From: Bombiscardovia coagulans
GTDB lineage: Bacteria; Actinomycetota; Actinomycetes; Actinomycetales; Bifidobacteriaceae
Direction of reading: 5' to 3'
Length of the DNA stretch: 64,000 bases
Assembly: GCF_002259585.1 (NCBI RefSeq)
Contig: NZ_MWWS01000004.1
Location: forward strand, 248,001-312,000
The position numbers and the translations under genes are program-made. Below the pieces are notes generated by a model. The model saw only the letters and a list, made by a program, of their open reading frames with translations, had not been told where the DNA came from and ran no database searches. Every line of letters starts with the position of its first letter. Position 1 is the stretch's first letter. Of the stretch, positions 42,910 to 51,988 are shown piece by piece.

Positions 42910-45513
42910 TCACGCTCTCAATTGTGCTCCCAAAGCACTTGTGGCATGTACAATATTCTTCCGTATGGAATCGCTATCTTCCGAAGTCAATGTGCGATCC
43001 GGCGCCCTAAACGTCACTGAGTACGCTAATGACTTCATCCCCTTACCGATTTGATCACCTGTGAAGACATCAAACAGTTGAATACTTTCCAACAACGGTC
43101 CTACAGCGTTTTCAATTGCAGCCGTCAACTGAGAAGAGCTTACATCATCCGGCACGGTAAAAGCCAAATCTTGTTTCACAGGGGGAAATATGGAAATAGC
43201 TTTGGCTTGTATAGGTTTGAAGTCCATAGCTGCGAAGATCGCATCTAAGTCAAGTTCAAAGGCTGCTGTATGTTCAGGTAGCCCCAGAGCTTCAGTCACA
43301 TGAGGGTGCAACTCACCAAGCAAACCCGCCTGCACATTACCGCTGAGTACGACATAAGCCATACGACCAGGATGCCACTGGACAGGCACCTCATCTGCTG
43401 TTGGCTGTTGCAAGTCATAATCAGCTCCCAGGCGGTCCATAACACGGCGGGCAACTTCAACTGCATCAGACCAATCAACTGCTCGTCTGTCACCCAACCA
43501 ACCATCTTCTACAGCATTTCCTGTGAGTAAAGCAGCCACATGAAGCTGTTGTTCAGGCAAACCAGCATCTAGAGAGTGGAGTTGTTGATCCGTTGGACGG
43601 CAACCTCCTGGCAGTGAAGGTACTGCAGGAGCCTGAGTATCAGATTTGAAAATATGTCCGATTTCGAAGATGCGAATATTCTCGTTACCCCTACGAATAT
43701 TACGTTGTGCAGTATTTGCTAGTGGCAATAAAAGCTCACGTCTGAGATATGGACGGTCTGCTGCCATGGGATTCGCTAACTCCACGCTGATAGGATGCAT
43801 TTCATCCTCATCCACACTAAACGCTTTGAAATCAGCATCCCCCACGAAGGGGTAGTTCAATACCTCAGTGAGACCATACTCGGCCAGAGTATCAGCAACC
43901 CAACGTCTACCACGTTGTTCAGGAGTTAAACCTACCTTTCCAGCCACAAATGGTGACGGCATTTTGGTAGGAATCTGGTCATAACCAACCAGCCTAGCTA
44001 CTTCTTCAACTAAGTCACAAGGCTGGACCAAATCAGGCCTCCAACTTGGTGGAGTTACCAGCAGTTCCTCATCATTAACTTCTTCCACCCCGCATCCGAC
44101 ATCTTCGAGAATGAAAATAATACCCTCACGAGTGGTATCCAGATCTACCAATCGTTTAACTGAGCTCACTGGGAAGCTTATAGGTTGTACTGGTTCACAG
44201 TTATTAATATCGATTGCATATTCGTCAGCTTGAGCTCCACCATATGTTGTCAGTAAGTCAACCGCCATTTGAACTGCAGCAGGCTGGATGGCAGTATCCA
44301 CGCCTCGCTCAAAGCGACGTGAAGCTTCAGAGGGTAGTTTATGACGACGGGCCGTACGAGCAATCGAAACCGTATCGAAATGAGCTGACTCGATAAGAAT
44401 ATTTTTGGTCTGAGCATCCACTTCCCCATATAGGCCACCCATAACACCAGCGATACCTAATATACGAGACGAACGGTCACCATTAGGCGAGTCAGTGATC
44501 AGCAAATCTTCAGGACTGAGTTCACGGTCCTTCCCATCCAACGTAGTAAGGCGCTCCCCTTCTTGGGCTCTTCTGACCACAATAGGACCTTCGATCTTAT
44601 CCAGGTCATATGCATGTAGAGGCTGTCCCAAATCCAGCATGGTGTAATTGGTAACATCAACAGCTAAAGAAATAGGACGCATTCCAGCCCGAATCAACCG
44701 CCTACGCATCCAGTTTGGGCTAGCTGCCTGAGGGTCGTAGTCACGGACAGCACGCAGGTAGTACCTGTCACAACCAGGCTTGTCGTGTATAGGTGCTTGG
44801 TCATCAATCTCAACCTGTACTGCCGATTCATCAGCATTCACTTGGGCATTAAGATGATCAGTGAGCTTACTAACAGGATCGGTAAAACTAGCACCTGTCG
44901 AATGGTGAAACTCACGTGCTACACCTCGATACGACAAAGCATATCCACGATCTGGAGTGATATTGATCTCTAAAACTGGATTATCCAAATGTAACAATGC
45001 GATGGCATCATCACCCGGCTGAAGCGTTTCATATTCTTCAGGCGAGAATCCATAGTGCCGGAGTAATATGATGCCATTGTGATCACTACCCAGACCAAGC
45101 TCACGCTCAGAAGCGCACATGCCGTTAGAAACATGACCATAAGTCTTGCGCGGCTCGATCCTAAAATCTCCCGGTAACACAGCTCCGGGCAGCGTTACAA
45201 CTACCTTTTCACCGGCTGCCATATTCGGAGCACCACAGACAATACCGCGTGGTACTTTCCTGCCAGTTTCATCGACTGCATTGTACTGATCACCGACATC
45301 AACCTGGCACCAGTTAATTATCTTGCCGTTCTTCTGAGGTTCAGCTACAGCTTCCACCACGTAGCCCACGACTATTGGCCCAGTAACAGTTGAGCGATGA
45401 ATTTCTTCTTCTTCCAAGCCTACCTTTACTAAGTCTTGGGCTAACTGTTCATAGGAAAGGTCGGCTGGAACTTCAACATGCTCTTTCAACCAATCAATAT
45501 CGACCATTGGCAT
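42910..45513 (-). CDS. pheT: Phenylalanyl-tRNA synthetase beta subunit
   Basis: At 867 residues it is of normal bacterial size. Order of domains: tRNA-binding (EMAP-like) domain near 40–155 (VVGYVVEAVAEPQKNGKIINWCQVDVG, shortened here), B3/B4 domain, B5 domain with the PSWRPDLVQPCDLVEEVARLVGYD motif, the catalytic-like core, and an anticodon-binding FDX-ACB domain at the end (FPPVKQDLAFTVPDDV). It pairs with PheS to form the (alpha-beta)2 enzyme. The gene follows pheS by six bases. Confidence 0.96.
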   Translation of the reverse strand: MPMVDIDWLKEHVEVPADLSYEQLAQDLVKVGLEEEEIHRSTVTGPIVVGYVVEAVAEPQKNGKIINWCQVDVGDQYNAVDETGRKVPRGIVCGAPNMAAGEKVVVTLPGAVLPGDFRIEPRKTYGHVSNGMCASERELGLGSDHNGIILLRHYGFSPEEYETLQPGDDAIALLHLDNPVLEINITPDRGYALSYRGVAREFHHSTGASFTDPVSKLTDHLNAQVNADESAVQVEIDDQAPIHDKPGCDRYYLRAVRDYDPQAASPNWMRRRLIRAGMRPISLAVDVTNYTMLDLGQPLHAYDLDKIEGPIVVRRAQEGERLTTLDGKDRELSPEDLLITDSPNGDRSSRILGIAGVMGGLYGEVDAQTKNILIESAHFDTVSIARTARRHKLPSEASRRFERGVDTAIQPAAVQMAVDLLTTYGGAQADEYAIDINNCEPVQPISFPVSSVKRLVDLDTTREGIIFILEDVGCGVEEVNDEELLVTPPSWRPDLVQPCDLVEEVARLVGYDQIPTKMPSPFVAGKVGLTPEQRGRRWVADTLAEYGLTEVLNYPFVGDADFKAFSVDEDEMHPISVELANPMAADRPYLRRELLLPLANTAQRNIRRGNENIRIFEIGHIFKSDTQAPAVPSLPGGCRPTDQQLHSLDAGLPEQQLHVAALLTGNAVEDGWLGDRRAVDWSDAVEVARRVMDRLGADYDLQQPTADEVPVQWHPGRMAYVVLSGNVQAGLLGELHPHVTEALGLPEHTAAFELDLDAIFAAMDFKPIQAKAISIFPPVKQDLAFTVPDDVSSSQLTAAIENAVGPLLESIQLFDVFTGDQIGKGMKSLAYSVTFRAPDRTLTSEDSDSIRKNIVHATSALGAQLRA

Positions 45514-45519
45514 AGTTGC

Positions 45520-46584
45520 TCACTCCCCCATTACAAACTGGTTACTGAATCGCACGTCACCCTCTACCAGGTCGTGCATATCGTTGATATCATGCCGTAA
45601 GAGCAAGGTACGTTCCATACCAACACCAAATGCGAAACCTGAGTAGACTTCAGGATCTATATCAGCAGAACGCAGAACGTTGGGGTTGACCATGCCGCAA
45701 CCGCCCCATTCAATCCAGCCAGGGCCACCTTTTTTATCGGGGAACCACAAATCCATCTCTGCCGAAGGCTCAGTGAAAGGGAAGTATGAGGGACGCAGTC
45801 GCGTGCGGGCACCATCACCAAACATGGCAACTGCTAGTTTGTCCAAGACGCCCTTGAGGTCAGCCATGGTTAGACCTTTGTCAACTGCGAGCGCCTCGCA
45901 CTGGTGGAACACTGGGGTGTGGGTAGCATCTAACTCGTCAGTGCGAAAAACTCTACCCGGGCTAGCAACGTAGAGAGGCACACCGCGTTCAATCAAGGCA
46001 CGCACTTGATCGGAAGAAGTTTGCGTACGCATTACTATGTTAGAACCAACAAAACCAGCTGCGTCTTTGGCCTGTGAACCCTTGATGTAGAAGGTATCCT
46101 GCATTTGGCGAGCCGGATGATCGGGCCCCAAGTTGAGGGCATCAAAGTTGTACCACTCGCTTTCCACTTCTGGTCCAGTGGAAATCTGCCAACCCATAGA
46201 AACAAAGAAGTCTTCAACATCTTCCATAAGCTTGGCGAGGGGGTGCCGACTGCCAAGAGGCCTGCGTTCCACAGGCAGGGTCATGTCCACTCGCTCATTC
46301 GCAAGTTGCTCCTGTTCAGCCTGAACCTGTAGTTGACGTTCTTTAAGACCAAAAGCCCGTCCAAAATCAGCTTTTAACTTGCCAATCAGCTGACCAGCAG
46401 TTTTTTTGTCCTGCGCAGGCATAGAGCCAATAGCCCTGCTAGCCTTCCCCATAGCAGATTGAGCACCCGCAAATTGCGCCTTCAGTGCTTTTAACTCCTC
46501 TAGATTAGAAGCACTGCAAATCTTCTCAATACCTTCGGCAACCTCATCGGTAACTGCCGCTGGATCGAACTGCTCATCTGCCAA
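45520..46584 (-). CDS. pheS: Phenylalanyl-tRNA synthetase alpha subunit
   Basis: TTG 46584 is the best start: AGAAAGGG lies seven bases before it and the N terminus becomes the usual MADEQFDPAAV; an upstream in-frame TTG at 46620 lacks a ribosome site. The 354-residue product shows class II motif 2 (FRTDELDATHTPVFHQCEALAVDKG) and motif 3 (GMERTLLLRHDINDMHDL). It is the catalytic subunit, encoded just before pheT. Confidence 0.96.
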   Translation of the reverse strand: MADEQFDPAAVTDEVAEGIEKICSASNLEELKALKAQFAGAQSAMGKASRAIGSMPAQDKKTAGQLIGKLKADFGRAFGLKERQLQVQAEQEQLANERVDMTLPVERRPLGSRHPLAKLMEDVEDFFVSMGWQISTGPEVESEWYNFDALNLGPDHPARQMQDTFYIKGSQAKDAAGFVGSNIVMRTQTSSDQVRALIERGVPLYVASPGRVFRTDELDATHTPVFHQCEALAVDKGLTMADLKGVLDKLAVAMFGDGARTRLRPSYFPFTEPSAEMDLWFPDKKGGPGWIEWGGCGMVNPNVLRSADIDPEVYSGFAFGVGMERTLLLRHDINDMHDLVEGDVRFSNQFVMGE

Positions 46585-46650
46585 TTTGAGCCCTTTCTGT
46601 ACAGGGATCGAATCCCTCAAAACTGCTTTCTATCAGCGTTTTTATCGTCT

Positions 46651-47553
46651 TCACATTCTTTCAAGACGACTCGACATAGACAGGGTATACAGCATGACAG
46701 CAGCTGAGGTCGCAAGATTGAGTGACTCGGCTTTTCCAAAGATGGGAATGGATACAATTTGATCAGCCTGTTTCAAGATTTCCTCTGGTAATCCCCTAGC
46801 TTCATTACCAAAAAGGATGACTTGTCGATCAGTAGAAGCTTCTTTCCTTTGTCGTACAAAGGTCCGCAAATCGACCGGAGAACGTTCCGCAGTTCCGTAT
46901 ACATCAGCGGCTACAATAGGAAGTTCCCTTTCTTGTGCCCAGGAGAAGAAGCCCTCTGTTGATACTTGTATAATAGGAATATGAAAAATTGACCCAGCTG
47001 TGGATCGCACAACTTTAGGATTATATGGGTCGACGCAATCATCAACGAGTAAGAGAGCTTGTACTCCAGCAGCATCAGCAGTTCTAATAATGGTTCCTGC
47101 GTTTCCTGGATCTCGCACTTGCCATAAGGCAGCAACATTGAACGGTTCAGCCCAGCCTGGCGAAAGCGAGTCCAGATCAGCTTCCAGCGTATCTAAGCTA
47201 GTAGCTATTGGGGATAACTTACCAACTGCGACAATTCCTTGAGCATCCTTACTAATGGCTTGTATAGCTCGTTTACTCACATAATGGATATATGTGTCTG
47301 GGGCTTGTTCCATTGCCTGATTGAGAATCTGTGCCACCACTGTAGATACTGGTTGCAAACTACCACTGCTGTGGACTTCAGCGTATATGTCCGACAAGCA
47401 GTGCGGCACACAAGCAACAGCTTCTCGGACACTTTGAGGCCCTTCAACCAAGAAACGCCCATATCGCTTCCTATAACGGCGATCTGACAGTTCAGCTACA
47501 TGTCGAATACGCTGAGAACGAGGATTATCGATAAGTTCACGGTTTTGTGGCAT
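46651..47553 (-). CDS. TrmH/SpoU-family RNA 2'-O-methyltransferase
   Basis: Start ATG 47553 gives 300 residues. The N-terminal part (RIRHVAELSDRRYRKRYGRFLVEGPQSVREA) is the SpoU substrate-binding domain; the knotted SPOUT domain shows ALWQVRDPGNAGTIIRTADAAG, LFGNEARGLP and IPIFGKAESLNLATSAAVMLY. It is the homologue of TsnR-like 23S rRNA methylases that precede pheS in actinobacteria. Confidence 0.93.
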   Translation of the reverse strand: MPQNRELIDNPRSQRIRHVAELSDRRYRKRYGRFLVEGPQSVREAVACVPHCLSDIYAEVHSSGSLQPVSTVVAQILNQAMEQAPDTYIHYVSKRAIQAISKDAQGIVAVGKLSPIATSLDTLEADLDSLSPGWAEPFNVAALWQVRDPGNAGTIIRTADAAGVQALLLVDDCVDPYNPKVVRSTAGSIFHIPIIQVSTEGFFSWAQERELPIVAADVYGTAERSPVDLRTFVRQRKEASTDRQVILFGNEARGLPEEILKQADQIVSIPIFGKAESLNLATSAAVMLYTLSMSSRLERM

Positions 47554-47832
47554 AGAGCTAGTGTAATAATGTGCCAGGCCAAGTGACACCGACTGCAAGC
47601 AAGCCCTACTCTTTCATAGCTATACACTGAGCATCCTCTAGTCACAAATACTTTACAGTAAGACAGTGTGCGATAACTCACGAAAAGAAAATCGGTCTAC
47701 GCCTTTGCCAAATACAACTTTGCCGATAGTCTTGCAGTACAAGCCAAGTAGACTTGTCTAACATAGAATGACCTGCCTATACGCATCGCCACAGACGCTC
47801 TTATGGCAGCATTTGAATGAGAAGGAGGCATT

Positions 47833-48453
47833 ATGCCTGTTTATACTTTGCCTGATTTGCCCTATGATTATTCGGCTCTCGAGCCTTACATCTCCGGCAA
47901 AATTATGGAACTCCACCACGATAAGCACCACCAAGCCTACGTGAACGGTGCCAACAAAGCTCTAGAACAAATCCACGACGCAGCTGAGTCTGGCAATGTC
48001 GCTCAGAGTAACCTACTGGAAAAGAACTTGGCGTTTAATCTCGCAGGACATAAGAATCACACCATTTTTTGGAAGAATATGGCACCAGCCAAAGGAGAAG
48101 AGCCTACTGGTGAACTCATGGCAGCCATTGAAGAACAGTTTGGTTCATTTGAAGGATTCAAGACTTACTTCGAATCGATGTGCTCTGGCATTCAGGGTTC
48201 CGGCTGGGCTGTTTTGGCTTGGGACAGTTTAGGCGAACGACTGGTAACGTTACAAATGTTTGACCACCAAGGTAACCTACCTGTCACTATTTTCCCACTC
48301 GTTATGCTGGATCTATGGGAGCACGCCTACTATCTTGACTACCTCAATAACCGTGCTAATTACGTAGAGGCATGGTGGCATATCGTGAACTGGGAAGACG
48401 CATCCAAGCGCTTCGATGAGGTGCGCAATATCAACACCGTTTTGGCTAAGTAA
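47833..48453 (+). CDS. sodA: Superoxide dismutase (Fe/Mn type)
   Basis: The 206-residue enzyme has the normal length. Metal ligands are visible: the His in the first helix (MELHHDKHHQAY), the second His (NLAGHKNHTIFW), and Asp and His in LDLWEHAYYLDY. It turns superoxide into oxygen and peroxide in the cytoplasm. Its ribosome site is GGAGG. SOD is absent from most human-gut bifidobacteria, as far as I know, so its presence points to an aerotolerant relative, such as insect-associated lineages. Confidence 0.95.
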   Translation: MPVYTLPDLPYDYSALEPYISGKIMELHHDKHHQAYVNGANKALEQIHDAAESGNVAQSNLLEKNLAFNLAGHKNHTIFWKNMAPAKGEEPTGELMAAIEEQFGSFEGFKTYFESMCSGIQGSGWAVLAWDSLGERLVTLQMFDHQGNLPVTIFPLVMLDLWEHAYYLDYLNNRANYVEAWWHIVNWEDASKRFDEVRNINTVLAK

Positions 48454-48499
48454 CCATAAACGGGTTGTTACGTTTATTAATAGTTACAATGTAGTAATC

Positions 48500-48545
48500 G
48501 TCAGGGGGTCTGTTAGCTGGTTATCCAGTTAACAGACCCCCTGAC
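48500..48545. terminator. Bidirectional terminator, 21-bp stem, after sodA
   Basis: Arms 48500–48520 and 48525–48545 pair over 21 bp with one G·T wobble and a TTAT loop, between the convergent sodA and ykoDC genes. No long T-run on either side. Confidence 0.75.
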
Positions 48546-48570
48546 ACTGCGTGTACGGCATGTGAATTCA

Positions 48571-51093
48571 TCAGTTACCAAAGAAAGCAAACGTCCCACG
48601 CAACCAAGCAACACCTAGAGATACCAAGGGCACTACGAGGCAAATCAGCAAAAAAACATAATCTCTGTGCTTCACTGTGGACGGTCTAGCGTGAGAGCGT
48701 GGTTCACTAGATCCAAACCCCCTAGCTTCCATGGCTTCTGCAAGTGTTGTTGACCGACGGATAGAAAGCACCAGAAGAGCAAACGCTTGAGGAAAAAAAG
48801 TCTTTACCTTGTTATCATCGCCAAGTCCCCGAGAACGACGCGAAGCTGTTAAAGAAGCCCAATCATCCCTGAGAACCGAAAACAAACGAAGGCCTGCTAA
48901 ACCGCCATAAACAAACCGATCTGGAAGATGAAGAACTTGACTAAAAGAGTCCGCTAGATCCGTAGCATCTATTCCTAACATCACGACAATAGCTGGTATT
49001 CCGATTGCTAGAATACGCAATGCTGTAGCACATGCCAGTAAGGCCGAGCGTTCACTTACGGTAATCAGCCCCCAATGCCAGAGCTGAACTCCACCCTCTT
49101 TGCCATACAGTAAAACTGCGAGGGCTGAACCAGGAGCTCCCACAAAAAGCGGCCAAGCTGAGCGTACGATACGCCAAGGCGTGAACCCCGCGAACATTAG
49201 CAATACTATTTCTATAAACAAAGCAGTCAAAGCCGAAAGCCAGTCCAAACTGGAAAATAACGGCAAAGCTAGCACGAAGCTTCCAATAAGTCGGAAAGCT
49301 GGATTGATTGAGGCTATGTATGCTGAGTGGCTAGCAGGGCGAGGATCCTCAACACGTTCAGCCATAGCTTGAACAGAAATCCGAGTTTCCTTTTCACAAC
49401 TATCCTGAACTGCCTCTTTCAGACTTCCGTTAGAATATGCTTCACTAGCATCTGGAACAACTGCGCTCTCTTGCCGCTCCCATGTGCCAGAGGAATCTTG
49501 AGGTATCAATTCAACTACTCGAGCATCTAAGGCTCGGACGAGTTCACGATCATGTGTAACAATGATGACGCACACCCCATCGGCTTGAAGTCCTGCGATA
49601 AGCTGAACCATTCGGTTCCAAGTCACACGATCCTGCCCAAACGTTGGTTCATCCAGAATTAGCACACGGGGTGCAGCAGCAAGGGCAGAAGCAACCGTCA
49701 ACCTCCGTTTTTCACCTCCAGAAAGTGTATAGGGATTAGCACTTGAATACTGACTTAGCTTAAATCGTTCTAGTAAACGTTGCGCTCGCTCCTCTGCGGC
49801 TTTCTGATCCATTCCTGTTCTTAGAGGAGCCACCATGACCTCTTCTAGTACAGATCCGCGGACGAACTGATGTTCAGGATTTTGAAAAACATAGGAGATG
49901 CGACTCGCTAACTGACGGGAGTTCCACTCAAAAGGATGACTACTTCGCGCTTGTTCCGCACCACTCTCTACCAGCACTTCAGATGCTTCCACGTACCCAC
50001 TAACTGGCTCTAACAGACCCGCTAAGGTCATAGCAAGTGTAGATTTTCCAGCTCCATTGTCCCCAACCAAAGCTGTTATTCGTCCAGAGTAGAAGTCCAA
50101 ATCGATACCTGTAGCAATGGACGCCCCATCCCTACCGACAGCTAAATCCCGGGTGGAGAGAATAGGCGCACCCTCCACCGATTCCCCAAGTTGGCTTACA
50201 CAGCGATTCTGCCCTACACCAGTATGGTTCTTCGCACGTTGTACATAGCGTTCCGGTACCCAAATTCCTAATTCAGCAAAGTCAATATGTGAATCGATAA
50301 ACACTTGATCGGGACTGCCGTCAGCAACTACGACAGTTTTACGATCGTGTTCATCGGTCTTCCCCTGATCGCATCCCAACACCACTACCCGATCAATCAT
50401 GTCCATCCACGCTTGGGCTCGGTGTTCAACAAGAACCATGGTAGAGCCTTGCTGGTCAAGGACTTGTTGGACAGCTCCAGCAATTTGTTCAAGTCCTGAA
50501 GGATCTAGGTTGGCTGTAGGCTCATCAAGCAAGAGTATTCCTGGACGCATTGCAAGCGCACCTGCTAAGGCAAGGCGCTGCATCTGACCGCCGCTAAGAT
50601 GAGTGGTAGAACGATGCAACTGTATGTCACTCAACCCCACAGCTTCCATGCTTTCACGGACCCGTTGCCAAATTTGCTCCCTAGGAACATCCATATTCTC
50701 AGGGCCAAAAGCTACATTGTCTCCCACCCGCTGGAAGATTGCCTGAGCATCTGGATCTTGTAAAACTAGACCAACTTGACCTTGGGCCTGCCTTACGGAG
50801 TGTCCGTCAATCAGTATTCGGCCTTGAGTTTGACCTCCGTCTGCATCTTCAACAGTGGCATCATGGTCTACGACATCTACGGTTTCGTCCCAGGCTGCAC
50901 CGAGTATACCCGCTGCCCCCTGTAAGATTGTCGATTTACCGATACCAGATGCTCCCAAAAGCAGCACCCGTTGGCCTGCATCAATCTTAAGGTTTAAGCC
51001 ACTGACAGCGAAGTCTGGTCTTGATGCATGCTTGTAACCCCAAGACTTAAATTCCAAAGCAGCAGGCAACCCCAGAGAATCATTTTGGTTCAC
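48571..51093 (-). CDS. ECF transporter fusion: two ATPases plus EcfT permease (YkoD–YkoC), thiamine-precursor uptake
   Basis: The 840-residue protein joins three modules. ATPase 1 (about 1–270): Walker A GASGIGKST, signature LSGGQMQRLALAGAL, Walker B LLLDEPTANLDP. ATPase 2 (about 310–560): GDNGAGKST, LSGGEKRRLTVASAL, LILDEPTFGQD. The C-terminal T component (about 595–840) has several helices and the coupling motifs SRRSRGLG and EARGFG. Together with YkoE upstream it makes an energy-coupling-factor importer. Normally YkoD and YkoC are separate; the fusion encodes the complete energising unit. The TPP riboswitch upstream supports a thiamine-pathway substrate. Confidence 0.93.
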   Translation of the reverse strand: MNQNDSLGLPAALEFKSWGYKHASRPDFAVSGLNLKIDAGQRVLLLGASGIGKSTILQGAAGILGAAWDETVDVVDHDATVEDADGGQTQGRILIDGHSVRQAQGQVGLVLQDPDAQAIFQRVGDNVAFGPENMDVPREQIWQRVRESMEAVGLSDIQLHRSTTHLSGGQMQRLALAGALAMRPGILLLDEPTANLDPSGLEQIAGAVQQVLDQQGSTMVLVEHRAQAWMDMIDRVVVLGCDQGKTDEHDRKTVVVADGSPDQVFIDSHIDFAELGIWVPERYVQRAKNHTGVGQNRCVSQLGESVEGAPILSTRDLAVGRDGASIATGIDLDFYSGRITALVGDNGAGKSTLAMTLAGLLEPVSGYVEASEVLVESGAEQARSSHPFEWNSRQLASRISYVFQNPEHQFVRGSVLEEVMVAPLRTGMDQKAAEERAQRLLERFKLSQYSSANPYTLSGGEKRRLTVASALAAAPRVLILDEPTFGQDRVTWNRMVQLIAGLQADGVCVIIVTHDRELVRALDARVVELIPQDSSGTWERQESAVVPDASEAYSNGSLKEAVQDSCEKETRISVQAMAERVEDPRPASHSAYIASINPAFRLIGSFVLALPLFSSLDWLSALTALFIEIVLLMFAGFTPWRIVRSAWPLFVGAPGSALAVLLYGKEGGVQLWHWGLITVSERSALLACATALRILAIGIPAIVVMLGIDATDLADSFSQVLHLPDRFVYGGLAGLRLFSVLRDDWASLTASRRSRGLGDDNKVKTFFPQAFALLVLSIRRSTTLAEAMEARGFGSSEPRSHARPSTVKHRDYVFLLICLVVPLVSLGVAWLRGTFAFFGN

Positions 51094-51104
51094 AGTCGAC
51101 CCTA

Positions 51105-51764
51105 CTACTTTGAAGACTTACTCATCCGAACCAGACGGCCGGACTCAAAGTGATCTAAAGCACCTGTCTTAGCGATAGCTACATACAGGTACCACACTAA
51201 ACATCCAGCCAGAGTAGCTCCTGAGATAACAGTTGTAATAACGTAGATAATTCCATACGAACCAGTTATATTAATGGCCTGTAAATGAGTTACAAAGCTA
51301 TATAACCAACAACCGATAGCCGAAGAAACCCCGGACAATACTGTGGTGGCTAAATTCCATTTTCGGTAAGCAAAGACAAGAAAAGCTAGTTCTGCCATAA
51401 CACCTTGGAGCAGGCCTATCATAAATGTTTCGACTGGAACCCACTGACTCCCCAAAAGCGATTCTAGAATTGCCGCAACAACCTCAGCGTAGACCCCAGC
51501 TCCAGGCTTACGCACAATAATGAGAGCCAAAGGTCCGGCAAAAAGCCAAAAACCATTAAAAAGCCCGCCGAGACCAGGCACAATTCCCTCGAGGATTGGG
51601 AACGGTGCTGCTGACAGCAAAGCCACTAACCAATATATTAGTGCCGATGCCACTCCTATTACTGAAGCAACTGCTATGTCTACTACTCTCCACCGAAAAC
51701 GATGCTCATTAACTATTGTTGGAGAAGTGGTATTGTTTCTATTCGATAGATGGTGTTCTGCCAT
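51105..51764 (-). CDS. ykoE: YkoE, ECF substrate-binding (S) component for hydroxymethylpyrimidine/thiamine precursor
   Basis: Starting at ATG 51764 (AAAGG upstream) gives 219 residues; the earlier in-frame ATGs fall inside the riboswitch. About five membrane helices are present. The motif around RKPGAGVYAEVVAAILESLLGSQW is diagnostic of YkoE. YkoE binds hydroxymethylpyrimidine-type thiamine precursors. The ATPase/permease fusion follows 11 bases later, and the TPP riboswitch precedes the gene. Confidence 0.93.
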   Translation of the reverse strand: MAEHHLSNRNNTTSPTIVNEHRFRWRVVDIAVASVIGVASALIYWLVALLSAAPFPILEGIVPGLGGLFNGFWLFAGPLALIIVRKPGAGVYAEVVAAILESLLGSQWVPVETFMIGLLQGVMAELAFLVFAYRKWNLATTVLSGVSSAIGCWLYSFVTHLQAINITGSYGIIYVITTVISGATLAGCLVWYLYVAIAKTGALDHFESGRLVRMSKSSK

Positions 51765-51821
51765 AAGTAATGTGCCTTTCTTTGTAGCGTGCTGAGCAAG
51801 CCACGCATGCATTTCAATAAG

Positions 51822-51843
51822 GCACGGGAAGTGACATCCGTGC
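51822..51843 (-). promoter_or_regulatory. Expression-platform hairpin of the TPP riboswitch
   Basis: GCACGG/CCGTGC arms (51838–51843 and 51822–51827, read on the minus strand) form a stem that shares bases with the 3' side of the aptamer P1 stem (51831–51836). The two cannot form together, which is how a riboswitch decision works. No T-run follows, so control of translation is likelier than termination. Confidence 0.5.
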
Positions 51844-51947
51844 GCCGGCATTACCCGGTATACGTTCGTCCGGTTGAGGCTAAGCCTCATCTCAGCCGTA
51901 CGCCAACAGCTTCATTGCTAGCTGAAAGCACACAGCCCCCGTGTCAC
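51831..51947 (-). ncRNA. TPP riboswitch (THI element) controlling ykoE–ykoDC
   Basis: Read on the minus strand, the P1 stem is GTGACA (51942–51947) with TGTCAC (51831–51836). The conserved boxes are present in order: GGGGGC, CTGAGA (51890–51895), then the pyrophosphate-sensor loop GGTAATGCC (51847–51855). The usual ACCUGA…AGGGA pairing is changed to CGT/ACG on both sides, a compensatory pair. TPP binding should shut off the transporter operon. Confidence 0.93.
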
Positions 51948-51988
51948 CGTTTAGTGTATGTCAGGCCCAAGTCAAGAAGCTACGAAGA

